64,000 nt of DNA from Clavulina sp. PMI_390 (GCA_015039315.1 WIDE01000007.1:105898-169897); one strand, 5' to 3'; positions 24,721 through 36,975 are shown, numbered from the stretch's first letter. Made by a program: numbers and translations. The notes: generated by a model from the letters alone, not told the origin.

Positions 24721-25838
24721 TCACGACGTGATGACTGCTAGTTCATCTAGGCCATGGATGATCCTAACACCTCCCAAGTCTTCGTCCACTTCCTTTCGTT
24801 CATCGTCACCAAGCAATCCTGGTCTCCGAATCAGAAGCGAACTCAGACCAGCATTGACGGCCCCATGATAATCCCTTGAACAACCCCAATCAGCTACAGG
24901 TATCAATCGCAGGGATGGAAGAGTGGAGCTTACACATCTAGTTCATCCCCCACATACCAAGCGCCCGGTTGACCTTCAAGCTGAATCTGCTCTAATGCTC
25001 GCCTCCAAATCTCTTGGTTTGGCTTTTCAACACCTTCCTCCTCACTAACCAAGCAAACATCCAGTAAAGGCAGGATCTTTAGATCCTCAAGCACTGCCCC
25101 TAGAGAGCATAATCAACGCCTTTTTTGTCGTCGAGGGGATCTGTTAACTTACGGACACGGGAATCCGAGTTCGATACAACGCCCAAAGTATCTCCTCGAG
25201 CACGAAGCTCTTTCACTATCCAAATGGTTACAACATCACGAATTGTAATCCCAAGCGGAAGCTACAATAACGACTCACAAGAAGTCAATACATCTGGATA
25301 GAGCTCATACCCCTCCCCTGAGCTAAATCGTTTCATCAGAGCAGGTACGATACTAGGGAGCGCCTTTTCAACAGCTAGAGCCAGTAGATCAAATCAGCCC
25401 AAACGACAAGTGGAGGGAAACAGGGAAAGATGCTGCACCATTGGGATCACCGCCTGCCCCGATAGCCGTGGCACGAATCACGTCTGACCACCATCCCTCG
25501 GCACCTAAAGAATGGCCATACGCAGGTTTCGACGCTTGGTTCTGTTTCAAGGCTGAAAATAATGTAATCCCACAGAACACCCAACAACATCTCTATGAGA
25601 TATGTGATATCTACAGCGGAAGTTCAAAGTACGGGTACACACCGGACTTAAAGGAGCTTTTCACAAGGTTGCCGTCAAACGCAAAATGAGGAGCTGCATT
25701 CCATGTCTATGTTCATACATATTCCACGCTTAGAACTGAATGTAGCCACTAACTGAAGATCTCTCCATACTGTTCCGAGATTGGTCTCCTGGGCTTGATC
25801 AATGTCGCGAATGCATCAAATAAGACGATCCGGGACAT
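24721..25838 (-). CDS. Haloacid dehalogenase-like hydrolase (HDHD3-like)
   Basis: Seven exons join in frame from ATG at 25838. Motif I is LFDAFATLIKP near residue 5, where the usual D-x-D-G/A-T-L is seen as D-A-F-A-T-L with the nucleophilic Asp kept; the second Asp of the phosphatase signature is replaced by Phe, as in haloacid dehalogenase and HDHD3-type members. Motif II is GVVSNSDSR, motif III contains KPNQEIW, and motif IV is VGDELDVDYHGA, split by the last intron. The cap domain holds a WWSDVIRATAIGAG block seen in HDHD3 relatives. The substrate is unknown. It is divergent from the DNA glycosylase and its 3' end is 152 bp from that of bS6m. Confidence 0.85.
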
Positions 25839-26120
25839 GGCTCTGCATTACAAATATAAATGCAAGTAGAATGAGGTGCTCAATGGTGTTGTTTGTGCCC
25901 AAGCTCGACTGTTGCAGCTTGTTTCGGCCTCGACGTCGGGACCGAGCTGGCCAGGCGCATCCTCGCATACTTCTTAGTCATTGTGCCCGCGGCCAACGAA
26001 CTGCTGCAACTATTCAAATACTCCAATATTCTTGGAAACACTCCTCTCGTTCTCCGTTCTTTCTCCTCAGCACTCGTTCGCTCTCGTGCACCAACCTCAG
26101 CTCCACACACAATCCGAGTC
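25839..26120. promoter_or_regulatory. Shared divergent upstream region, HAD hydrolase / DNA glycosylase
   Basis: These 282 bp separate two divergent start codons. The glycosylase side ends in a pyrimidine-rich leader at about 26040-26080. An upstream in-frame extension of the glycosylase is open but has no ATG, so it is treated as leader. Confidence 0.45.
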
Positions 26121-27780
26121 ATGCCTTCTACCCGTTCAGCAGCTCGCAATGCTAGCATTCCTTCTCCACCAGTAGAGCCACCCGCGCCCACAAAAACACG
26201 CAAGAGAAAGACCACTACCGAAGCTTCTCAGCAGGCTACGGTCACCGATATTCTTCCCAAAGTGAAGCGAGCAAAGACATCCAACAAGGCCAAGTCGGCG
26301 ACAGCAATCCCAATTGCCGAGGACGATCACGTTCCTCTAGCTCCGCGAGTCCCTATTATTCTCGCACCCGATGCTCAATTCATCCCGGCCCAGCTGTCGT
26401 TCTCGTTCGCGGACGCAAGGTCCCATCTTATCAAGGTGGACAACCGTTTCGCCGAAATGTTTGAGAGTGTGAAATGCAAGCCATTCGAAGTTTTGGAGCC
26501 CCTTGACCCTTTCAAGTATGTAATTTTGGCGCTGAAGCTTCATTTGGAATGCTTACTCATCATTAATCGGTACAGGACCCTTGTAGTTTCTATTCTGTGA
26601 GCCATATTCTTCGAGTGGTTCATTCTTTCAGTCTAATATGAATATTGCCTCAGTGGGCAACAAATATCATGGCTCGCAGCACGCTCTATCACGCATAAGT
26701 TCCTGAGACTATACGATTCCTCCCTCCCTCTCACCCCTCCAGAGGTGTCAGCTGAGTAAGTGCCGCTCAAGGCTTCACCCTCACCCTCGTCATCAATCCA
26801 TCTCCTTCAGACCAATCCAATTCTTCCCAACACCCAAGGACGTCCGTGATTCAAGTATCGAAGTGTTGCGAACGGCGGGGCTGAGCCAGCGGAAAGCTGA
26901 ATATGGTGAGTCGTGTTGAAGCTGACAAGATGACTAAATTTATCACGGGTCTCGCTGAAAATTGACCTTTCAGTCAAAGACATTGCTGCGCGATTCGCTG
27001 ACGGAAGACTGTCCGCCGCGAAGCTTGCCCAGTGGACCGAGGACGAGATTGCTGAGAACCTCATCGCAGTGAGAGGCATTGGACCTGTGAGCGTCAACCA
27101 TGGGTTTTATGCCTCGTGAGTGTACTAATCGTACTCCATAGTGGACGGTTCATATGTTCTCAATGTTTTCGCTTCGCCAACCTGATATTCTTGGGGTTGG
27201 CGACCTGGGTCTACAGAAAGTGAGTACCTCCAAACTTATCGCTAATCTTCACTAACCCTTATGTTCTGCTCCAGGGACTTCTGCGCTGGGTCATCTCATC
27301 CCATACAGGCACTAGCGCGAAGGCTGGTATTTCAATCTCTGCTAAGAAGTTAAAGAAGCAACCTCAAACTGCGGCTGCCGTTGTGGCTCCGGGTGCCTCT
27401 GTTCCACCTACACCTGCTGTCGCCGAGGACGCTTCGACTCTTCCTCCAATCCCTGATGTTCTCAACGCCGACTCAGCGGCGACTCCCCTTCGAGACATCA
27501 CAAAGCCGGAGGCGCAGAGCCTAGTCGCTGATCGCCCCATTGAGCTTCCTCCTACGCTGACTCTCACAGTCCTTAAAGCTCGTCTCAATGGCTCCAAAGT
27601 GAAAGGGCAGTATCTGACTCCTGAGGAAATGTACTTTTTGACTCGCGCCTGGAGGCCTTATCGATCGCTAGGTGAGTTTTCAGGTCTCACAGCTAGGTCA
27701 TTACAATTATTTATCCGAATTCCCCCTTCCATGATAAATCAGGATGTTACTATCTATGGGCCCTCGCTGAGGGAGAGTAG
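26121..27780 (+). CDS. MAG1: DNA-3-methyladenine glycosylase II (HhH-GPD family)
   Basis: The ATG at 26121 opens a basic, Ser/Thr-rich N-terminus with KTRKRK and KRAK clusters, likely nuclear targeting. The catalytic region begins at the exon junction giving [19 protein letters not shown], the AlkA/Mag helix-turn signature. It continues through [16 protein letters not shown] and the helix-hairpin-helix [13 protein letters not shown], with the catalytic Asp in the [11 protein letters not shown] segment. The last exon (27742-27780) restores the family ending [14 protein letters not shown] low-complexity Pro/Ala insert of about 60 residues separates the HhH core from the C-terminal helix. The enzyme removes alkylated purines to leave abasic sites. 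Confidence 0.92.
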
Positions 27781-28388
27781 ATTTCAGGTCGGGTTCGCAC
27801 CCTTGAGACTCTTACATGTGACTTGCTAGATCTAATGCCCTTACTCTGGAATCCGATTTAGTGTTCAGTAATGATAACATGTAATCTTACTATTTATTTG
27901 CGATCTAGTTGGTACGCCAAGGGGGTCACGGGATTCAAATTTCCCATACTATTGCTGCCCTCTGAGGCCGGCATCAGCATTCAATTGGGGCCGAATCATT
28001 GATGCAAACGCCAAGTACACCCTTCTGAGTGTTTTCCATCGATTTTCATGAATATATTCTTGTTGAGCCTGCATTGTTCTCCATTAGTTTCCGAGATTCC
28101 AAAATTTTGGCTTTCCTGGTGACCCCCATGGGAATTGTCACAATAAATGAAAAATCAATTGATGTCACGCGTGCGCTTACAGCGTGACAGCGACGGTGAG
28201 CGCCAACCAGTAGCCCCCGAGGGCTTGAGGGTACTAACAATAGGTTATTCAGGGGAATTCACGTCCAATTTATCATAGGGTGTTTTTTTGGGTGATCCCG
28301 CGACTCTCTTACGTATGTACATGTGTTTGCATATGAGTCAGAGCGCCTATCAGTTCACTTCACCGTTCCGGTTGTAAAGACCGCTTCA
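27781..28388. other. Gene-free intergenic region
   Basis: About 0.6 kb, AT-richer than its neighbours, with no coding support. It contains the glycosylase 3' end and presumably the promoter of the unrecognised gene that follows. I see no transposon termini or direct repeats. Confidence 0.4.
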
Positions 28389-30841
28389 ATGTCGACATCC
28401 CATGCCAATATCTCATGTGTTCGGGATCTATTAGGGACTCCTTTAAACTTCCTGGGATGGAGCGCGGTCATGCACAAAAGCAACTTCCGTAACGCCGATA
28501 TTGAGTCCCTTTTTATTGTTCGGCGTGTGTACCCTTCTGGATCGCATGTGAGGAAGCATATTGCAGTACCGCAGTGACTGGGGCTTGCATACGCCACGGC
28601 TGACCCACATTGCTACCCGCACAGTATTCGTATATTGCCTTCAAGCTGCAATACGCAGGCTCTCCAGACGACCGCTCAAATGAAGCCTCGCCGGAGACGA
28701 CGGACCCTCAAGGAACCCATGCCCTCCGTGTCCAGATGGATGTATGGCTTTCGGAAATCAATGACTCGTCGCCCACTCTAGGTGCCCAGATTGTCCGTGT
28801 TGGAGAAACGACCATGTCCGCAACCTCTAATACAATCATGACCCTCTTGAACAACTCGCAATGGATTGATTCGGCGCTTGAAGCAGCTGTATTCCGTGCA
28901 GAGACTCCCAGCCTGAAACTTTATCATGTCCTCGACTTGATTCGTCTCGTGGACCATGTGAGGATGCAGCTAGATCCTCTTCGTCCAGAAGGCATGGCGA
29001 TAGTGATTGCTGCTATCCTGCATCCCTTTATTTCCAAATACCATTTCACCTCTCCGAATACTGCGCAAGAGCATGCTGATTTTATGCGGGTTGACACGTC
29101 CACGTCCGTTGAGAAGGCTGCGGAGCTATTTTACAAACGATGGCAGTCATCCAAGGTCAAAACCTCTATCAGCGCTGCATATTGCAACCCGAGTGGCATT
29201 ACCGCTCCTTCAATACTGATGCTTATCCGCAAGTTACCATCTGTGAGCATATTTTCGCATAACAAAAAGTGCTTACCCTCTGAGAGAATCTAATGGGGCG
29301 AAACAAATTAGGATGGATGTCCATTATTCTACTTTGGAGAAGAATCCCACTGTTTCCGTCCGCGTCTTAACGCGATACGGAGACCATCTGGCTCAGCCAA
29401 AGTGCAACAGCTCCGAATACTTCAGCCCCGAGTGCTCCAGCTCTTGCTCAGCGAATTTACCGCTCACATCCTCAGTCGATCAGATCCCCTTGAGTCTCAT
29501 GCAAGGATTCTCGAGCTTCAACGATGGAAATACAAAGGAGGATTTCGCCATCAATTCATCCTACTTCATTGCGTCGTGAATGTTCAGAGCGCCATGTTGC
29601 CTCCATTAAGTGGTGCTTTAATGTCACTACCCGAAGCACCTCTAGATTTCTGGCTGAGGATTGAACGTTCAGCCGATCGGCAGAACCCAGGCATCTGGAG
29701 GTTCTCCTCGGTATTCCCTCCTGATGATAAGGTATGCGAAGCTCCTCTCAGAACCAGCGTCTTGTCTCACTTCTCCGCTTAAATCACGCTCATCCCACTC
29801 ATAAGGTTCGGGTAGCCTTTGATGCTCGACACCTCATATACATCGAAGAAGCCACCAAAGGAGCAAAACTTGAACTCCTCAGTAGAATTCAGTACAAGCA
29901 GAGCGAAAGTCAAACTAGCGTGCATGAATTGGCAAGGATACTTGACATCTTCCAGAGTGTTTCGACCTCGTATGTACTCCTAACAGTGAGCATATCGTGG
30001 CAAATATCAGAAGATGTGCTCCTTCTCAATGCTAATTGATCTATATATAGGAAAACTGCTATTACCTTGCCACTCTTCTGGAAGAACTTGTAGACGCAGC
30101 TAGCACTCCTAGCACTCCTGCTACCCCTACCACTCCTGGCATCTCACAAGGACGACGCATTGGATGGACATGGGCGAAAATCACCCGGACATCCACTCGA
30201 GAGAAGGTGCTGCAGCTTTGGAAAAACGATAAAAGCAGCAAAGAGTGAGTTCCTTATATTGTGATTCCCGGTGGTCAAAATCTCACTCCGTTCATGAATT
30301 GAAGTCTTGACTACAATCTTGTGGATATTCCCACCGAGGCGGTTGTTGAAACTTTCCAGGGTGTATCCGCTCCAGCGGAGAACTCTCAGCCTCTCTCGTC
30401 ATCGCGTCCCCAAAGCCCCTCTACTTCACCTCCTTCCTCCTCAAATCCCTTCGTACTTCGGATTAGGGGCGAAGAACCCCAAGCCGGTCCCAAGGGTGGC
30501 CCCTGTAGCGACATCGATAATGGGACTCAGGCTGTTTCGGCAGATATACAGGATGTTACTAGTGCTCAACGCAAATGGAACGAACTTGGAGCGCTCCTTC
30601 CGATTGAGGGAGAAGGCTCCCCAGATGACCATCCTATAGATGACGGAAACCCTCTTGGTTTCACTGGTTTAGGTATGTACCCACTTTTGGAACCTCCGAT
30701 ATATCTCATTGCCAGACTCCGCTTGTTTTGGTAACAGAAATTAACGAGGTGGGTAAGAGTCGCATGAAGCGTTTATCGGCTCCATTCCGACAAGCGTTTG
30801 GCCGTTCTCCGAAAAGTGCAGGCGGAGAGGAGCTAACCTAG
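28389..30841 (+). CDS. Unrecognised hypothetical protein
   Basis: Not assigned to any named family. The best model uses six or seven exons: 28389-28526 (first exon tentative), 28625-29242, 29312-29731, 29816 onward to a donor near 29992, 30051-30245, 30303-30674 and 30750-30841, all phase-consistent. The main body has a segment with YHVLDLIRLVDHVRMQL (near residue 150) and CPLFYFGEESHCFRPRL. Further on a Cys-Tyr-Tyr motif, ENCYYLATLLEELV, begins right after an intron. It is followed by a Pro/Thr repeat and a GWTWAKIT segment, then a disordered Ser/Pro-rich tail ending in basic residues. No signal peptide or membrane helix is evident. The start is unsure: the first exon uses a weak donor (GTGTAC), and without it no early ATG exists, so a 5'-truncated relic is possible. 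Confidence 0.55.
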
Positions 30842-31211
30842 TGTATATTGAATGACTGTACTTCTTGTCATTGAAGAGCATTCAGAAAATCGATCGTATA
30901 GCGACACCATGTAATCCCATAGCTCTGCTGTCTCATCAAATGCCGGCTTTTTCACGCACCGACACGGAAGGGAAGAAACGAAATAATTGTAGGGAAGCTC
31001 GACACTCTTAGATGATAACCTCACCTGGTTGCAATAGGAAAAAGCACCAGAACCAGTCGTGCGTAGTATTCTGCCTCCGGGCCGCGGTTTCTCGGGTTGG
31101 GTTGTGGTCAAAATTCCAAAAGTCCACATTCAAGGCATCGCGTGACTTGATTACCTTTGTTTACGCGTCGCGTCGATTTCTGCCAAACACAAACTGTGAC
31201 CACCGCGTCAG
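30842..31211. other. Gene-free intergenic region upstream of RNase H2A
   Basis: About 0.37 kb between two plus-strand genes, with no coding support. It holds the 3' end of the unrecognised gene and the promoter of RNase H2A. Confidence 0.4.
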
Positions 31212-32565
31212 ATGTCAGACCGTTCAACCTCACCCCAACTTGAGCAGCCTAATGAAACCCCCAGGATACCTGGACTGCCTGAGAACTCTCCTCTCGTTGA
31301 CTCGTATACGCATCACTCCCCATTGCCGACAGCCCCAGGCCCCTACCTTCTCGGTGTAGATGAGGCAGGCCGTGGCCCTGTATTAGGACCCTTGGTATAT
31401 GGGATCGCGTATTGCCCTATCGCGTACAAAACTCAACTAGGAGAAATGGGTTTTGCTGGTGAGCATATCGCTCTGGGAAATGTTTGAATGCACCCCGCTC
31501 ATGGGCACCATGACCTTGGTTGGTTCACTTGTCCACATAGATTCGAAAACTTTGACGTCCGCATCCAGAGAAACGCTTCTCGAGACATTGTCATCCGATC
31601 CATCGAATCTGGGATGGTCTGTTCGCGTACTCAGGTATGTAGACAAGCACTGACATGCATGTACACTCGAACCATTGACACCCTGTCTAACGCGTCTTCA
31701 GCCCCCAAGCTATATCTGCTGGTATGCTGAGCCATCCACCGACCAACCTAAATGCCCAAAGCCAAAATGCTACCGTCCTTCTCATCAGAGAGGTACTCGC
31801 GGCTGGATTGGAGATCACTGAGGTATGGCCCTCTCCATCATAATAAATGACATTACGTTGCTTATGCATACTGCATGACTCTCTCCTCAGATCTACGTTG
31901 ATGCATTGGGTCCATCCGTTCCTTACCAAGAGTATCTCTCCGGTCTATTTCCCGGAATCTCAATCACTGTCCAACCGTGCGTAGCATGTGGACATACTCT
32001 AGGGAATTTGCGTCTGATATCATTTCCCTGCCCACAGAAAAGCCGACTCTACCTTCCCTATCGTCAGCGCTGCGAGTATCGCCGCCAAGGTTACACGAGA
32101 CGCTTGGATGGAAGGCTGGATCTTTGCAGAAGCTGAGAACGTGAAAAACGACGCCGCCGCCCCTGCATGGCTGACAGCTCCACGAGGCAGTGGATATCCT
32201 TCTGGTACATACTGCCTCAGACCGCAATGAAATCTGGCCCTCTTACTCATTCTTCCAGACCCCAATACACAGGCTTGGTTAAGATCACATTTGGAGCCCA
32301 CGTTTGGTTTCCCCAGCATAGTCAGATTTAGCTGGGCAACCGTGAAAGTTCCGATAGAAAAGAGCGGTCACGAAGTTCAGTGGTGAGTGTGAACATCATA
32401 TTGATCTTATTGACCTGTCTGAGGAAATCCATCACGAACGATCGTTACAGGATTGACGAAGGGCAGACTGGGTTGATGAAGGCATTTGCCAGTACCAGTG
32501 CTCGTGATCAAGGGAGGAGCGCAATGGCAAAAGATCTCAGCCTTAAAAGTGTGGGTGATTTATGA
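31212..32565 (+). CDS. RNH201: Ribonuclease H2 catalytic subunit A
   Basis: Several short introns interrupt a protein of about 300 residues. The catalytic motif [17 protein letters not shown] lies near residue 50 and carries the first Asp-Glu pair of type 2 RNases H. It is followed by [13 protein letters not shown], then IYVDALGP with the third acidic residue, and [15 protein letters not shown] with the fourth. The C-terminal region ([15 protein letters not shown]) matches the eukaryotic H2A extension. With subunits B and C the enzyme cuts the RNA strand of RNA-DNA hybrids and excises single ribonucleotides from DNA. The first ATG is used, with a 40-residue Pro-rich head before the domain. 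The catalytic Tyr region is intact, so the gene appears functional. Confidence 0.93.
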
Positions 32566-32868
32566 GTATTGTTCTCAGAAAGAAGTGCTCGCTGTAGGAT
32601 ATCTCATTAGCCCCACAATACCATGGTAGCTGATACCAGGACAAAGATGAGCATGAGGGCTTAGCATTGCAGATGGTGGCTCGCGGAGGGAAGGTGTGTC
32701 ATACATAACATGTGGAGCAAAGCCCGAATCGATCAAAAAAAAGTTGAGATGAAGAAGAAATGCGAATCAGAAAGCATCATTTGATCGTCGTAATCGGGAC
32801 ATTCAATACATGCTAGGGTAGGGAGCAGCTTTGAACGAGAAAACCGCAAAATTTTGTGGGAAAAGGAT
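32566..32868. other. Convergent 3' region, RNase H2A / uS2
   Basis: About 0.3 kb between two convergent stop codons. Nothing but 3' untranslated sequence is apparent. Confidence 0.4.
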
Positions 32869-33479
32869 TTAGTCCCATCCACTTGAGGCTTGTGCAGGAG
32901 CATCACCCCAGCCGCCAGCAGCAGGCTCAGCAGCCCAGTCGGTGGGGCCCGCGCCATCAGCAGCCCAGTCAAGACCAGCACCATCTATGAAAGCAAAAAC
33001 CATCAGTTCTCGAGTGTGAGGGTAAATGAGATATATCTTTCTGCAAGGACATACCGGCAGCAACGAGACCTGGGTTCAGTGGTGCAGATGCATCCCAGTC
33101 GAGGTTCGCAGCAGCAGACTCCTCGGGGGCGGCAGCAGCGAGCTTAGCAGCAGCGGCCTCCTTCTGCTCATCTTCGATCTCCTGAGGATCGCGGTAGAAG
33201 AACATATCAACCATGACGCCCCACTCTTGCGCGCGAGGGATGCTACCGCGCAGACGAAGGACCTCACGGGCAAGCAGCCACCAAATCAGACCGATGGAGT
33301 GGCGGCCCTTGTTGTTTGTAGGGATGGCGACATCGACGAACTGGAGGGCAGCATCGGAGTCGCAGAGGGCAATGACGGGAATGTTCACGTAGGAGGCTTC
33401 CCGGATCGCCTGGTGGTCTGTGCGAGGGTCGGTAACGATGACCAGACGGGGCTCCTTGAACGAACGAGTGATATAGTTG

Positions 33480-33511
<32 letters not shown>

Positions 33512-33884
33512 GGCTTGGCAGCCAGTGTTAGCAGCGAACTTGAGAACGGCACGGTGACCGTACGGCCTTGCGCTGATAACGACAATATCTTCAGGTGCAA
33601 TGGGGGCGATAATTCGGGCAGCAAGGACGAGCTTTTCCCAAGTCTTCCCGATGTTCAGCAAATGGACACCTTTATAGGATCAACAATAAAAGAAATCCTT
33701 AATAAGTCAACTAGACGAGGTTTTAGTATTTCGAAATCAGACACGCACCGTCAGCGCGACGCTTGAAGACATAGGGCTCCATGCCCTTGGTGCAGTTCTT
33801 GGTCCCGATGTGGACCTGGGCAGACAGCATAAGCTGGATATCCTCATCGGTAGCGCTGAGGACAGAGGGGAGTTTGGAAGACAT
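32869..33884 (-). CDS. RPS0: 40S ribosomal protein uS2 (S0/SA)
   Basis: Three exons (33749-33884, 33055-33669, 32869-32984) give exactly 289 codons including the stop, matching the family length. The N-terminus reads [20 protein letters not shown], followed by [20 protein letters not shown] and, after the first intron, [13 protein letters not shown]. The signature [20 protein letters not shown] is present. The C-terminus is a laminin-receptor-type acidic Ala/Trp tail with repeated DWAA units. uS2 sits at the head-body junction of the 40S subunit and is needed for 20S pre-rRNA maturation. A strong GTAAGTAT donor on the minus strand near 34060 shows that the leader carries a further intron, typical for highly expressed ribosomal protein genes. 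Confidence 0.95.
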
Positions 33885-34504
33885 GATGGAATCTGTACAA
33901 GTTGCAATCGGAAGAGGTTCGTCGTGAGTCCAGATATCCTCGGAAGTCAATTCAAGAGCAGAGATTCCAGGCAATTGATTCCAACGAATCATTCCAGATG
34001 GCGTATAGAATCATGATGGAGCATCCAGCAGTACAAGTCTGACCAAAGGAAATACTTACGACAAGCTGCTCGCTGCGATGGGCCTGAGCTTTCGAGTACA
34101 GTTCACCAAACAATGGGAATGCCGATTGTTTGGACCCAGCGCTTATCTACTGTTGGAGAGAAATCTACTCCGCCGCGCACAACACTTTGCTTTTCCACCA
34201 TTGTGCTGCACAGCCGCTATCCTTTTGCATCAAGGTGATGGCGGTATGACTGTACTCATATATTCGCAATAACATTTTGCAACACAAATATATCATCGCA
34301 CTTTCTCAACCGCGTTCGTCCAAGGCTGATGCCTCGGTCCTGAATTACTGTCACCAATATAGAGAGACAAGTTTTATTGATTTTTTGGGGGGTTTGAATC
34401 GGGTGGTTACACCACGAATTAACGGATTATAGGTATGAGATAAGATATAGAGTAAAGGGCATAGACACATAAACAAACATCATGAATGACAGGAAGAAGA
34501 GTAT
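33885..34504. promoter_or_regulatory. uS2 leader intron and upstream region; 3' end of CPL1-like gene lies beyond
   Basis: The minus-strand donor near 34060 and the stretch down to about 33890 look like an intron in the untranslated leader of uS2, so transcription must start above about 34080. The part from about 34280 to 34504 also holds the promoter-distal tail between uS2 and the next minus-strand gene. No further gene is seen. Confidence 0.45.
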
Positions 34505-36975
34505 CTAGTGGCGGTATTGCTTGGCATAGTGCTTCGGCTTAATAGGCTTGCTAGGGGACGCAGATGAAGTCTTGAGGCAGGTTTCACCCTGGGCGTCCAG
34601 AGCGTAACCTTGTTGGCAGTGCTCTAGATGGTGGAAAAAGGAAGTCCAATGATCAGTGCTCCGATTCAGTATAATGAGAGAGAGGACATACCGATGATGC
34701 AGTCGCCATACGAGCAGCGCACAGCAGCGACGTTAGGGATTGCACTACAGTCGCGTCCTCCGCTCGCGTTCTTGGTGCCATTGGGCGAATCATTAAGCAC
34801 ACATCCACCACAGCTCTCCAGATCACTCCGCACATTCACGCACTCCATGGCGTCGCGGGTCCAAGTAGCTCCCTTGCTAGAGCACGCCTTCCACCCAACA
34901 GGGCAGTAGCGAGTATCAGATCGGCGAGCGTGCTGGCCTACAGTTCAATGAATGTCATCTTGTCAGCTGATAGTGCTCCATTACATATCAAGAACTATGA
35001 CAAGAACTCACTTGGCGCTGGAACAGCGGAAGTCGATGTCGTCGCAGTCGTCGTAACGGGAGCCGTAACTGCTGGGCAGGTTCCAGTGCTGCCTTGCGTA
35101 GCAGTGCTGACGGCACCTGAACGAGCCGAGCAAGATCCACTCGAAGTTGCACCAGGGTCAGTGTAGCCCTGAGAGAACATGCCCTTGGCGCCGCACTTGG
35201 TGCAGCTAGTGGCTCCGGCCGAGTCCTAAAAGCGCATAGGATTGTCAGAACAAAATATCTTGAAAGGACAATGTGGATGCGACTTACACTATACCATCCT
35301 GAAGGGCATTGGCAGCACGCAGTAGCCCCGGCGATGCTGTTGAAAGTTCCTGCCGGGCAGCTGGTGCAGCTAGAGCCTCCAGACGTGCTGAACGTTCCAG
35401 CGGCACACTTGGTCGTGGTTCCCGAGCTGCAGGAAGAGCCTACATCACACCCGCCAATTTAAGTCAGCGTCAAAAGAATCGAAAAGGAAGGTGGGGATAT
35501 TTACCAGCCGGGCATGAGGTGCAGGATGTAGCTCCAGTGGTGGTAGTGGTCTTTCCAGCAGGGCACGCAGTCTGAGAAGTGGCACCGGCGGTCGGAACAT
35601 AAGAGCCAATCGATGCAGGAGTACACGAGGTCTGGCCAGATTCTACAAGTTCAGGCAAGTTATCGTTAGTGATGAACCAGTGACCGAGCTCGCAGCGCAA
35701 ACTTACTGCTTTGGTAAGTGCCGGCCGCGCATTGCGTGCAAGTCTTGGCTCCAGCAGTGGAAAAGCTACCCGCCGCGCAGGTACTTGGTGCCGTAGAACC
35801 GGTTCCGCCAGAGCATGAGCCAGAGGGGATTGTCTTGCACGATGTCTGACCAGCCTCTGCATGAACGATATTCCCAAGCCGGTGAGAGGGTGTGGAGATG
35901 CGCCAAATATGGAGAATGGCAACTTACCATCTTGATACGTGCCCTCTGGACAGGTAGTGCAGGAGGACGCGCCGCCGTTGGGAGCATACGTACCCGCTGG
36001 GCACGTAGTAGGAGCTTTGGCGCCAGAGCCGTTTGAGGATGAACCTGAAGGGATCGTCTTGCAAGATGTTTGGCCCGTCACTGAAGACCGAGCAACAGCA
36101 TCAGGATATCCGTGGTCAGCTGTGAGATGGAAAGGGAGCAATATGACTCACGATCTTGATACGTTCCCGCTGAGCAAGGTGTGCAAGTTGTTGCACCAGT
36201 GTTAGCAGAGTACGTTCCTGCCGGGCATGGAGTATGGGCTGAGGCGCCAGAGCCGTTCGAGCATGACCCTGAAGGGATTGTCTTGCAAGATGTTTGGCCC
36301 GTCTCTAAAGCCCGAGCGATGGCATCAGGTTATCCGTGATCAGCTGAGATGGAAAGGGGGCAATATGACTCACGATCTTGATATGTCCCCGCCGAGCAAG
36401 GTGTGCAAGATGTTGCACCAGTGTTGGCAGCGTATGTACCCGCCGGGCAGGTAGTAGGAGCCTTGGCGCCAGAGCCGTTCGAGCACGAACCAGAAGGGAT
36501 TGTCTTACAAGATGTTTGACCTTGCTCTAAAGTCCAAGCAACAGCATCAGGTTATCCGTAGTCAGCGGGAAGATGGAAATGAGGCAAGATGACTCACGAT
36601 CTTGATACGTCCCTGCCCAGCAAGCTGTGCAAGATGATGCACCAGTGTTGGCAGAGTACGTTCCTGCTGCGCATGGAGTATGGGATGTGGATCCAGTACC
36701 ACCACTTCCGCTGCCGTAGGAGTAATAGCCTGCAGAGGCAGGAATACACGACGTTTGACCAGTGCCTATAATACAAGCGACGGTCAACAACAGTCACGGT
36801 CATCAGAGATACTGGGGCTGACGAACTAACCGGGTTGGTAGTGGCCCGCGGGACAAGCAGTGCCGGGCTTGTTTCCGGAGTAGGAATATTCTCCGGGCGA
36901 ACAGGAAGTCGCGGCGAAGGCCATTGTAGAGGCATGAAGCAGCCCGTAGGCAATTAGGTATTTGATAGAGTGCAT
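34505..36975 (-). CDS. Secreted cysteine-rich protein: tandem GCC2/GCC3-type repeats and CPL1-like domain
   Basis: The ATG at 36975 opens a signal peptide (MHSIKYLIAYGLLHASTMAF), so the product is exported. The following region consists of repeated units of about 50 residues with the pattern CPAGTYxxNTGATSCTxCxAGTYQD and GQTSCxxIPSG. This resembles GCC2/GCC3 (ephrin-receptor-like, PF07699-type) modules stabilised by disulphides. A Thr/Ala-rich linker leads into a C-terminal domain with RYCPVGWKAC, an SDLESCGGC motif and CSYGDC, ending HCQQGYALD; this is the CPL1-like domain known from basidiomycete secreted proteins, including the Cryptococcus Cpl1 effector. Each repeat is an exon and its introns are similar too (see the repeat entry). 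A TATA-like element lies at 37137-37142 on the minus strand. The role in this organism is unknown. Confidence 0.8.
35928..36610 (-). repeat. Tandem exon-intron duplication, period about 223 bp
   Basis: The 14-base signpost CGATCTTGATACGT recurs, with slight changes, at 35928, 36151, 36373 and 36597, spaced 223, 222 and 224 bp. Both the coding part and the intron that separates the units are similar: the introns near 36085-36150, 36310-36372 and 36530-36596 share an AGCATCAGGTTATCCG block, a GAGATGGAAA block and a GACTCACGATC end. Confidence 0.85.

Noticed and set aside
27781..28388. Possible transposon remnant
   Set aside because: The stretch is AT-richer than its surroundings, but I found no terminal repeats, target-site duplication or transposase-like coding.
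34390..34425. Possible tRNA B-box (GGTTTGAATC-like)
   Set aside because: No matching A-box, acceptor stem or cloverleaf could be folded around it.
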